A DNA stretch of 64,000 nucleotides from an uncultured Alphaproteobacteria bacterium. Lineage in GTDB: Bacteria > Pseudomonadota > Alphaproteobacteria > HIMB59. The notes beneath the pieces are model-generated. The model had not been told where the DNA came from and ran no database searches. It was given only the letters and a program-made list of their open reading frames with translations. A program made the translations under genes and the position numbers. This document shows positions 43,075 through 50,604 of the stretch, one piece after another (the stretch's first letter is position 1; each line of letters opens with the position of its first letter). The DNA is taken from the NCBI GenBank assembly GCA_902526965.1, contig CABZMT010000002.1, forward strand, positions 1-64,000. Direction: 5' to 3'.

Positions 43075-44361
43075 ATGAGTAATTTTTCCAGTAAATTCGC
43101 AGATCGTAAAATTGGACCAAAGTTTTTCGAGTCTATTAACCAAAATTATCAAAGTCAAATTTATAAACCTCGACTCTACGAAGATAAGATAAATTTTGAC
43201 CGTCTAAGAATGTACCGACTACATAGAGTACAAGAACAATTACGTTTAAATAATGTGGGAGCATGTATTTTATTTGATCCCATTAATATTAGATATGCTA
43301 CTGACAGCAGGAATATGAGCTTATTTACAATGCATGAACTTGTTCGTTTTGTATTTATTTCTGCAGATAACAAGGTAATTTTATTTGATTACCCTAAAAG
43401 TGAGCATCTCTCTAATCACCTTTGTACAATTGACGAAATAAGAGAAGTAGTAAGTTGGGATTTTTTTTCTGCAAATAATTTCGTAGATAAAAATGCAAAA
43501 CAATGGGCTAGTGTTGTTCAAGATTTAATGCGTGAACACTCTCCCGATAACAACAGGCTAGCTATGGATGTATCTGACCCTGTTGGAATTCAAATGCTTC
43601 TCAAACAATTTAATGTTGAAATATTAAATGCTCAAAAGATAGTTGAAACTGCCAGATCAATTAAATCAGAAGATGAGTTGGTATGCATGAAGGCCTCTAT
43701 TGAAACAGCTGAAAAAGGAATGTGGCAGATGAAAGAAAAATTACATGCTGGAATGACGGAGGAAGAACTTTGGTCATATATGCATAAGGTTAATATTGAA
43801 AGTGGGGGTGAGTGGTTCGAGACTCGTCTATTGGTGTCCGGCCCAAGAACAAATCCTTGGCTTCAAGAATGTAGTAATCGTGTGATTGAAGCTGGTGATA
43901 TAGTAGCGTTTGATACTGATATGGTTGGACCCTACGGTTATTGTGCTGATATATCTCGGACCTTTGTCGAGGGAAATAAGTTTAATGATGAACAAAGAAG
44001 GCTTTATGATTTAGCCTTGGAACATATTAACCACAACAAATCTCTTATTAAAGCTGGTTTAAACTTTCGAGAATTTGCTGAGCAATCATGGAAATTACCT
44101 GATAATTGCTATGATAATCATTATCCTTGTATTATCCATGGAGTAGGATTATGTGACGAGTGGCCTTTTGTTGCCTACCCCAATAAAGATTTTAGTAACT
44201 CTGATTACTCTGCCCATTTTGAAGAAAATATGACTATTTGTGTTGAGAGTTATATTGGAGAGGTTGGTGCAAAAGAGGGTATAAAACTTGAAGATCAATA
44301 CTTGGTAACTAAAGATGGACTTAAACAGTTGAGTTCATTTCCTTATGAACAGTCAAACTAA
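43075..44361 (+). CDS. dddP: DMSP lyase of the M24 metallopeptidase fold (DddP)
   Basis: A 428-residue protein that follows DddP along its length: ILFDPINIRYATDSRNM near 65, SGPRTNPWLQE near 255, AFDTDMVGPYGYCADISRTF near 278, IIHGVGLCDEWP near 353, and VESYIGE and IKLEDQ near 390-407. Predicted di-metal ligands Asp280, Asp282, Asp292, His355, Glu391 and Glu406, and catalytic Asp361, sit 15-16 positions below the DddP numbering I recall (295, 297, 307, 371, 406, 421 and 377). DddP cleaves DMSP to dimethylsulfide and acrylate. An Xaa-Pro dipeptidase is the alternative. The start is ATG 43075. Confidence 0.78.
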   Translation: MSNFSSKFADRKIGPKFFESINQNYQSQIYKPRLYEDKINFDRLRMYRLHRVQEQLRLNNVGACILFDPINIRYATDSRNMSLFTMHELVRFVFISADNKVILFDYPKSEHLSNHLCTIDEIREVVSWDFFSANNFVDKNAKQWASVVQDLMREHSPDNNRLAMDVSDPVGIQMLLKQFNVEILNAQKIVETARSIKSEDELVCMKASIETAEKGMWQMKEKLHAGMTEEELWSYMHKVNIESGGEWFETRLLVSGPRTNPWLQECSNRVIEAGDIVAFDTDMVGPYGYCADISRTFVEGNKFNDEQRRLYDLALEHINHNKSLIKAGLNFREFAEQSWKLPDNCYDNHYPCIIHGVGLCDEWPFVAYPNKDFSNSDYSAHFEENMTICVESYIGEVGAKEGIKLEDQYLVTKDGLKQLSSFPYEQSN

Positions 44362-44383
44362 AAGTTTTTTCAAAAGAAAATTT

Positions 44384-44710
44384 TTAAATTTTACTAGATA
44401 TCCAATTTTTTAAATCAGCCTCTGAACCTAAGCCGATTTTTGTATCAGCTATGGAACCGTCTTTGAATAAAATCATTGTTGGAATACTTCTTATACTAAA
44501 ATTTGCTGGTGCTTGAGGGTTTTCATCAATATTAATTTTTTTGATCGAAATTTTATCTCCCATCTCTGAGGCAATATTGTCTAATATGGGAGCTATTGCC
44601 TTACAAGGGCCACACCATTCAGCCCAAAAATCTACTAAAACAGGTGTATTTTTTGAGTATTCCATAACCTTCTCTTGAAAGTTAGCATCATTAATTTGTT
44701 CTACTGACAT
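44384..44710 (-). CDS. trxA: Thioredoxin
   Basis: A 108-residue thioredoxin. Active site WCGPC with Cys33 and Cys36, DFWAEWCGPCKAIAPIL, the Lys-His/Ile block KINIDENPQAPANF and the cis-Pro loop SIRSIPTMILF. It is the standard cytosolic disulfide reductant and can serve ribonucleotide reductase. It lies alone at the 3' end of the murU run, 16 nt beyond it, convergent with dddP. Length and motifs are entirely usual. Confidence 0.95.
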   Translation of the reverse strand: MSVEQINDANFQEKVMEYSKNTPVLVDFWAEWCGPCKAIAPILDNIASEMGDKISIKKINIDENPQAPANFSIRSIPTMILFKDGSIADTKIGLGSEADLKNWISSKI

Positions 44711-44726
44711 ACTCTATATATGGGAA

Positions 44727-45371
44727 TTAGTATTGGTTTTTCAAATATAATTCTTTTGTTCCAACGTGTTGATTAACACTAACAGTTTCATATCCATATA
44801 ATTTTCCTTCAATAGAGCAATTAATCCAATAATCTTGGATGTTAAAAATATCAGGATACTGTGTAAGAGTTTTATTTCTAATGATATGGCACCCTTGGAA
44901 TTGAGTATTGTAGTTATCTGATGGAAAATTAATCAAATTTTCATTGTTAATTTCTAAATCAAATTTTTCACCGTTAGAATTTACAAGAAGTAAATTTTCA
45001 ATATTAATATTTTGATTAAAAAAATTTATAGCTTCATTAATTTCATTTATAAAGGTTTCCTGCCATAAATTATCAGTATTTAAAATTAATAAATCATCAT
45101 TTTGTATTTTTTTTATGGCGCCCCCTGTTCCTAGAATATTTGGTTCATGAGATATAAAAATATCTATGTAATTTTCTTTGATATAACTTTCTAAGATTTG
45201 GTTTTGATAATGTGTATTAACAAAAATTCTTTGATGAGAAATTTTTTGTGCTATTTCTATTGCATAATCAATAAGCATTTTCTGGTTTATCTTGAGCATG
45301 GGTTTAGGAATATTTTTTGTTAAATCATCCATTCGGTCTCCATAACCAGCAGCTAATACTAAAATATTCAT
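44727..45371 (-). CDS. Nucleotidyltransferase, probable MurU (N-acetylmuramate-1-phosphate uridylyltransferase)
   Basis: A 214-residue sugar-nucleotidyltransferase. Opens VLAAGYGDRMDDLTKNIPKPML, the family's GxGxRMxPLT..xPKPML motif, with NTDNLW near 110 as the metal-binding Asp. Its neighbour is an AmgK-like kinase, and this pair with TsaE is a common layout for peptidoglycan-recycling genes in Proteobacteria. AmgK phosphorylates MurNAc and MurU makes UDP-MurNAc. It starts one base before the kinase stop. Another sugar specificity is possible; the pair supports MurU. Confidence 0.75.
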   Translation of the reverse strand: MNILVLAAGYGDRMDDLTKNIPKPMLKINQKMLIDYAIEIAQKISHQRIFVNTHYQNQILESYIKENYIDIFISHEPNILGTGGAIKKIQNDDLLILNTDNLWQETFINEINEAINFFNQNINIENLLLVNSNGEKFDLEINNENLINFPSDNYNTQFQGCHIIRNKTLTQYPDIFNIQDYWINCSIEGKLYGYETVSVNQHVGTKELYLKNQY

Positions 45372-46340
45372 TTATTTAGTTTTTTTATAAATATACATAA
45401 AGATTTCTCTTAAGTCCCAAAAACGTAAATATTCAACATGCTTAAAAATCTGCTTCCAAGTTTCTGTTCTATATTTTTTTAAATACTTAGGCTTTCCAGT
45501 ATCAAATAGTTGCACCCAGTTTCCTAAAATTCTTAAATTTCTTAATAAACTTACAAGATGAATGTTCTCTTTGAACTCTTTTAAATTTAAATTCTGTTTT
45601 TTTGCATAAATTCTCATCAATCTTTCTTCTGTAATTTGTGAATATGACCTTCGTGCATCAAAAATTAATGATGCTATGTCTAAATGAGGATGATTGTAAT
45701 GTAAGTCTTGATGATCAATGACATATATGAGACGCTTATAGTAAATAAGATTTTCTAAGAAAAAGTCTCCGTGTGTAAGAACTGGTTTATATTTTTGTTG
45801 TTTTTCAGTATTTTTCTTTAATGAAAATACAATAAGTTTATTTAAATAAAAACCAATTTCAATTTTATGTTCATAATGTTGAGTATATTTTCTAATGCCC
45901 CTGATGGCATCATTTAGTAAATTTGAGTGAGGCTTTGTTTTAATACCTGATATTTTTTTTTTAGTATTTTGTAAATTTATAATAGCTTGAGTTGCTTGAG
46001 GAAGTATTTGCTTCATATAATTTTTTTTAAAATATCTTGCTGTATTCGTAGTTGGAAAATAATCCATTATTACATATTTATGACTACGGCTAAAATCTAC
46101 AATACTTGGTGTATTTACTTTTTGTTTTGTTAATATCTCCGTGGCTTTTACATATTTTTTAAAATCGTTAGGTTTGTTTTGAAATGATAGTAATAAAAGT
46201 TTTTTATTTGCAGTTTTACAAAGTTTAAATACTTTATCTGAAGCATCAGACTCAAAATTAATAAAACCTCCAACTTTAAAATTCTTACTTGAAAGATGTT
46301 TTTTTATTTTTATTAAATTTTTTTTATTTTCTTGAGCCAT
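45372..46340 (-). CDS. APH-fold sugar kinase, probable AmgK (MurNAc/GlcNAc kinase)
   Basis: A 322-residue kinase of the aminoglycoside-phosphotransferase fold. The catalytic loop is LTHGDFFLENL (His190, Asp192, Asn197), and the metal-binding Asp is in VIDHQDLHYNHPHLD near 209. AmgK uses ATP to phosphorylate the anomeric carbon of MurNAc or GlcNAc. A choline-kinase-type role is the alternative, since many APH proteins look alike; its place between tsaE and the uridylyltransferase favours AmgK. Its first 28 nt overlap the end of tsaE. Confidence 0.75.
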   Translation of the reverse strand: MAQENKKNLIKIKKHLSSKNFKVGGFINFESDASDKVFKLCKTANKKLLLLSFQNKPNDFKKYVKATEILTKQKVNTPSIVDFSRSHKYVIMDYFPTTNTARYFKKNYMKQILPQATQAIINLQNTKKKISGIKTKPHSNLLNDAIRGIRKYTQHYEHKIEIGFYLNKLIVFSLKKNTEKQQKYKPVLTHGDFFLENLIYYKRLIYVIDHQDLHYNHPHLDIASLIFDARRSYSQITEERLMRIYAKKQNLNLKEFKENIHLVSLLRNLRILGNWVQLFDTGKPKYLKKYRTETWKQIFKHVEYLRFWDLREIFMYIYKKTK

Positions 46341-46768
46341 TTGTTGTTACGAGATTGAATTTTAATTTCTCTAATTTTATTTTTCAAATCAATTTTGACA
46401 AATAAGGCCTCATCGAAATATTTGCTCTTTAAAGCTTCTAGAGGCCACTCAATAAAAATACAATTATTCAAAAGATATTCATCAATATCTATTAAGGAAT
46501 TATCAACTTGATAAAAATCAAAATGCACAACATCATATTTTTTAAAATTATAAATGTGCTCTCGTTGGTAAGTCGGGCTTCCTTGAAAAAATAGTTTTTT
46601 TTTCTCAAGTTTTGCAATACCTTCTAATAGATACCTAATAAGAGTTGTTTTGCCTGATCCAACCTCTCCTTCGAAAAAAATTATTTGATGAGCAGAAATA
46701 GATTTAATTAATTTTTTTACAATTTCATCAAGTTGTTTCTCTTGTGAAATAGAAAAATTTAAACTCAA
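46313..46768 (-). CDS. tsaE: tRNA threonylcarbamoyladenosine biosynthesis ATPase
   Basis: A 151-residue ATPase with Walker A FFEGEVGSGKTTLIRYLLEG at 31-50 (usually FxGxLGAGKTT), switch region SPTYQREHIYNF, VHFDFYQVD and the IFIEWPLEA segment. TsaE works with TsaB and TsaD to make t6A at position 37 of ANN-decoding tRNAs. The first Walker residues differ (VGSG for LGAG), still a P-loop. Abuts metK (46769) with no gap and overlaps the kinase gene by 28 nt. Strong by motif and context. Confidence 0.88.
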   Translation of the reverse strand: MSLNFSISQEKQLDEIVKKLIKSISAHQIIFFEGEVGSGKTTLIRYLLEGIAKLEKKKLFFQGSPTYQREHIYNFKKYDVVHFDFYQVDNSLIDIDEYLLNNCIFIEWPLEALKSKYFDEALFVKIDLKNKIREIKIQSRNNKWLKKIKKI

Positions 46769-47941
46769 CTAAGCAAGGGATTTAAAATCAGAGACTAAAT
46801 CTAAACTCTCCCATGAAAAAGCTCCAGAAGAGCTATCATAAGTTCTGCCAAAGTGACCATATGCTGCTGTTTGTTCGTAAATTGGTTTATTTAACTGCAG
46901 TTTCTCTCTAATTCCCCTTGGCGATAAGTTCATAATCTCAGGTATAGCTGACTCAATTTTGGCTTCATCTATTTTATTTGTGCCTTGCGTGTTAACATAA
47001 ATTGACAAAGGCTTAGCCACTCCAATTGCGTATGACAATTGAATTGTGCATTGATCGCACAAACCTGCGGCAACAATATTTTTTGCAAGATATCTGGATG
47101 CATATGCAGCAGAGCGATCTACCTTTGTTGGGTCTTTCCCAGAAAAAGCCCCTCCACCGTGTGGAGCCGCGCCCCCATATGTATCAACGATGATTTTTCT
47201 TCCAGTAAGTCCTGTATCTCCATCTGGTCCGCCTATAACAAAGTTACCTGTTGGATTTACATAATATTCGCTATCGTCTAAGTTTTTTAATAGCTCTTCT
47301 GGGATAGAGTCTTTTAAAGCTGGATTTACAATTTCTTTGACATCACTAGGAGAGAGTCCATCAGCGTGCTGGGTTGATATAACTACAGATGTGACTGCAT
47401 TTGGTTTACCATCAACGTACTTCAGAGTTACTTGGCTTTTTGAGTCAGGCTCTAATCCTTTTAAACTTCCATCTTTTCTTCCTTGAGCCATTAACTCCAA
47501 AATCTTATGAGAATAAAATATAGGTGCTGGCATCAGCTCAGTTGTTTCATTACATGCATAACCAAACATTATTCCTTGGTCACCTGCTCCTTCATCTTTA
47601 TCAGAGGATGAGTCAACACCCATAGCTATGTCAGCAGATTGTCCATGAAGAAGATATTGTATATCTGCTGTTTTCCAATGAAAGCCATCTTGCTCATAAC
47701 CTATATCTTTGATGCAATCTCTTACTTTTGAAATAATTTCTTCCTTATCATCTTGCACAGGTCCTCTTACTTCACCTGATAAGACAACTTTATTAGTTGT
47801 CGTTAATGTCTCGCATGCAACTCTAGCAAAAGGGTCCTTTGCTATAAAATGATCAACTACAGCATCTGAAATTCGATCTGATACTTTGTCTGGGTGTCCC
47901 TCTGACACTGACTCAGAGGTAAAAATGTAATCTTTTCTCAT
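46769..47941 (-). CDS. metK: S-adenosylmethionine synthetase
   Basis: A 390-residue enzyme. [19 protein letters not shown] near 10-28, [15 protein letters not shown] near 117, and the catalytic block [44 protein letters not shown]. MetK forms SAM from methionine and ATP. It lies between ahcY (2 nt) and tsaE (0 nt) on the minus strand. With ahcY and adenosine kinase it makes a methyl-cycle operon. Length and motifs are normal, and no riboswitch was seen ahead of the gene. Confidence 0.97.
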   Translation of the reverse strand: MRKDYIFTSESVSEGHPDKVSDRISDAVVDHFIAKDPFARVACETLTTTNKVVLSGEVRGPVQDDKEEIISKVRDCIKDIGYEQDGFHWKTADIQYLLHGQSADIAMGVDSSSDKDEGAGDQGIMFGYACNETTELMPAPIFYSHKILELMAQGRKDGSLKGLEPDSKSQVTLKYVDGKPNAVTSVVISTQHADGLSPSDVKEIVNPALKDSIPEELLKNLDDSEYYVNPTGNFVIGGPDGDTGLTGRKIIVDTYGGAAPHGGGAFSGKDPTKVDRSAAYASRYLAKNIVAAGLCDQCTIQLSYAIGVAKPLSIYVNTQGTNKIDEAKIESAIPEIMNLSPRGIREKLQLNKPIYEQTAAYGHFGRTYDSSSGAFSWESLDLVSDFKSLA

Positions 47942-47943
47942 AA

Positions 47944-49224
47944 CTAGTACCTATATGTATCTTTCTTAAATGGGCCTTGCTGTTCGACACCTAAATAATC
48001 GCTTTGGTCTTTGGACATTTCAGTTAGTTTAGCTCCAACTTTTTGTAAATGAAACATTGCTACCATTTCATCCAGTTTTTTAGGCAAAACATAGACTTTA
48101 TTTTCATAGTTTTTATAGTTTTCCCACAATTCTATCTGGGCTAAAACCTGATTAGAAAAGGATGCACTCATAACAAAACTTGGATGACCAGTTGCATTCC
48201 CCAAATTTACCAATCTTCCCTTTGAGAGAATAATTAGTTTTTTTCCATCCGGAAATGTTACCTGATCAACCTGTGGTTTGATCTCTTCCCATTTGTAATT
48301 TTGTAAATCATCTATTTGAATTTCATTATCAAAGTGCCCGATATTACAAACTATGGCACGATCTTTCATTTCTCTCATATGATCTTGCGTAATAATATCT
48401 TTGTTACCAGTTGCGGTTACAAATATATCTGCATACTTACAAGCATCATCCATGGTTACAACCTCATAACCTTCCATTGCGGCTTGAAGAGCACAAATAG
48501 GATCAACTTCCGTTACTTGAACTCTAGCACCTGCTCCCCTAAGTGATGCTGCGCTACCTTTTCCAACATCTCCAAAACCTGCCACGACTGCAACTTTTCC
48601 AGCCATCATTACATCAGTTCCTCTACGAATACCATCAACTAAACTTTCCTTACAACCATATAAATTATCAAATTTACTTTTTGTAACTGAGTCATTGACG
48701 TTAATAGCAGGTACTTGCAATGTTCCTTTAGATGCCATTTGTTCTAGACGAAGAACACCTGTAGTAGTTTCCTCGGAGAGACCTCTGACATTTTTTAAAA
48801 GCTCGGGATATTTTTCATGCATACGCAGTGTTAAGTCTCCACCATCATCTAATATCATATTAGGTTCCCAACTATCGGCCTCGATTGTCTGGTCAATGCA
48901 CCACCAAAATTCCTCTTCATTCATGCCCTTCCAAGCAAAAACAGGAGTACCGCTTTCGGCAACTGCTGCTGCAGCATGATCTTGGGTTGAATAAATATTA
49001 CAAGAGCTCCATCGACATTTAGCACCAAGAGCAACCAATGTCTCAATTAAAACTGCAGTTTGAATGGTCATATGTAGGCAACCCATGATGTTAGCACCAG
49101 TTAAAGGTTTTGATTCCCCATATTGCTCACGAATAGCCATTAATCCAGGCATTTCAGTCTCCGCAATTTCAATTTCTTGTCTACCAAATGCGCTTTGAGA
49201 TATATCTTTTACTTTGTAATCCAA
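47944..49224 (-). CDS. ahcY: Adenosylhomocysteinase
   Basis: A 426-residue S-adenosylhomocysteine hydrolase. ARQ-like [32 protein letters not shown] near 33, the NAD-binding [22 protein letters not shown] near 213, [11 protein letters not shown] and the C-terminal [17 protein letters not shown], the closing tail. It splits SAH to homocysteine and adenosine, relieving product inhibition of methyltransferases. Homocysteine would feed the BHMT gene of the betaine operon. Followed by metK after 2 nt, preceded by adenosine kinase. Confidence 0.96.
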   Translation of the reverse strand: MDYKVKDISQSAFGRQEIEIAETEMPGLMAIREQYGESKPLTGANIMGCLHMTIQTAVLIETLVALGAKCRWSSCNIYSTQDHAAAAVAESGTPVFAWKGMNEEEFWWCIDQTIEADSWEPNMILDDGGDLTLRMHEKYPELLKNVRGLSEETTTGVLRLEQMASKGTLQVPAINVNDSVTKSKFDNLYGCKESLVDGIRRGTDVMMAGKVAVVAGFGDVGKGSAASLRGAGARVQVTEVDPICALQAAMEGYEVVTMDDACKYADIFVTATGNKDIITQDHMREMKDRAIVCNIGHFDNEIQIDDLQNYKWEEIKPQVDQVTFPDGKKLIILSKGRLVNLGNATGHPSFVMSASFSNQVLAQIELWENYKNYENKVYVLPKKLDEMVAMFHLQKVGAKLTEMSKDQSDYLGVEQQGPFKKDTYRY

Positions 49225-49283
49225 TCTTTTTCCCCCTTATTTATTTTGATAATAAAACAAATTATTATATTTATATAGTTTTT

Positions 49284-50234
49284 TCATACTCTTTGTATCC
49301 TTGGTCCTAATTGTTGTATGACTTGAACAGCTCTCGCATTTCCGTTTTCAAGAGATTCTTTAGGAGATTTTCCTTGAAGATAAAAATCTAAAAATCCGGC
49401 TGCAAAATTATCTCCAGCACCTGTTGTATCAACAACATTTGTTACTTTATTAACAGGTTGATGACTTACTTCAGCTTTATGAAAGAAGTATGCGCCATCT
49501 GCTCCAGATGTCATGACAATTTTTTTATCGAAGTTTTGAAAAAATAAACTTACATCTGCCATAATGTCAGATTGAGAAAACATCTTTGCTTCATCAAAGT
49601 TGCAAAATACTAAATCTATGTTTTCAGTGATAAAATTTTCTAACTCCTCTCGATGTCTTTCTACACAAAATGGATCAGAAAGAGATAGAGATGTTTCTAT
49701 ACCTTTTAATTTTGCCATATTTCCAATTTTTTGCAGAGTTTTTTTTGTTAACTCATGATCCCACAAATAAGACTCCATGTAAATATGATCAATATCATTA
49801 AGAATTTCTTCATTTACTTCATCTGGTTTGAGTTGTGCACCAATTCCTATGTGTGTTGCCATTGTTCTTTCTCCATCAGAAGAAACTAAAATATTACAAC
49901 AACCCGTAGGTAATTCATTTTCTTTTATAGATCCTTTGAAAAGTATTTTTGCTTTTTTTAAATCTTGAATAAATGCGTTACCATATTCATCATCATTAAC
50001 TTTTCCGTAAAAGCTTGCTTCATGGATGCTATAATTAAGTTCATGGACTGTATTACAAACTGAACCACCTGAAGTTATTAAAGGATTCACAAAATTTGAT
50101 CTTATTTCTTGAATTTGAGACTCCTCAATTAATGTCATTGAGCCTTTTTTTAACTTTAAATCATTTATGACATTATCTTGCACTTGGCATATGACGTCTA
50201 CCAGTGCCGTTCCGACTCCTAGAATTTTTTTCAC
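49284..50234 (-). CDS. PfkB-family kinase, probable adenosine kinase
   Basis: A 316-residue ribokinase-type kinase. The opening GVGTALVDVICQV, SGGSVCNTVHELNY (substrate-binding Gly/Asn), and the phosphate/catalytic VDTTGAGDNFAAGFL with Asp275. Its place at the head of the ahcY-metK run suggests it clears adenosine from SAH hydrolysis by making AMP, as for the AdoK-type proteins of many alphaproteobacteria. Other sugar-kinase substrates cannot be ruled out from the sequence. The start faces nrdA across a 358-nt gap. Confidence 0.82.
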   Translation of the reverse strand: MKKILGVGTALVDVICQVQDNVINDLKLKKGSMTLIEESQIQEIRSNFVNPLITSGGSVCNTVHELNYSIHEASFYGKVNDDEYGNAFIQDLKKAKILFKGSIKENELPTGCCNILVSSDGERTMATHIGIGAQLKPDEVNEEILNDIDHIYMESYLWDHELTKKTLQKIGNMAKLKGIETSLSLSDPFCVERHREELENFITENIDLVFCNFDEAKMFSQSDIMADVSLFFQNFDKKIVMTSGADGAYFFHKAEVSHQPVNKVTNVVDTTGAGDNFAAGFLDFYLQGKSPKESLENGNARAVQVIQQLGPRIQRV

Positions 50235-50509
50235 TCAATGAAAATAAGGGTTTTTCCCGAGAGATCTATCAAAAAATAGTTAATAACTCATAAAACTTTA
50301 ACATATTTGTGACTGACTAGATTAATTGAATGAAACGAATCATCGAGTAATTTTGAAAATCATTACTAAGCTTTGCTTGTAAATACTGTACATATTCGCA
50401 CCTTAGAAAAATTTGATAAAAACCTGTGAATATTTTAAAAATATTTGTTAATTGAATCTTTAATTTCCAATTGAATTTATTGGGTTTTCAGAATTAAATA
50501 CAAAATAAA

Positions 50510-50539
50510 TTGACTATGTTTGTCTATAGATTGTATAGT
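50510..50539 (+). promoter_or_regulatory. Candidate sigma-70 promoter for nrdAB
   Basis: TTGACT at 50510-50515 and TATAGT at 50534-50539 are spaced 18 nt apart, close to a standard vegetative promoter. The -10 region falls inside the first NrdR box, and the second box lies just downstream, as expected for repression by NrdR when deoxynucleotide pools are high. The nrdA ATG at 50605 is about 60 nt downstream. Confidence 0.5.
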
Positions 50540-50568
50540 CACTAGGCAATAAACACTACATCTAGTGA
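50522..50568 (+). promoter_or_regulatory. Pair of NrdR boxes upstream of nrdAB
   Basis: Box 2, ACACTACATCTAGTGA at 50553-50568, is a near-perfect NrdR palindrome. Box 1, GTCTATAGATTGTATA at 50522-50537, matches the other common form. They start 31 nt apart, three helix turns, the normal spacing of NrdR pairs. NrdR is an ATP-cone protein that represses RNR genes; nrdR itself is not in the window. Confidence 0.75.
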
Positions 50569-50604
50569 TTATTCAAAAAAGTATACATAAACTTGGTAGG
50601 AAGT

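Larger units (their letters stand above)
50235..50604. other. Gene-free regulatory region between adenosine kinase and nrdA
   Basis: About 370 nt, strongly AT-rich, with no frame of any plausible length on either strand. The right part holds the nrdA promoter and two NrdR boxes. The left 270 nt should carry the promoter for the minus-strand methyl-cycle genes; I could not pick a definite -35/-10 pair or a riboswitch-like fold there. Confidence 0.6.
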
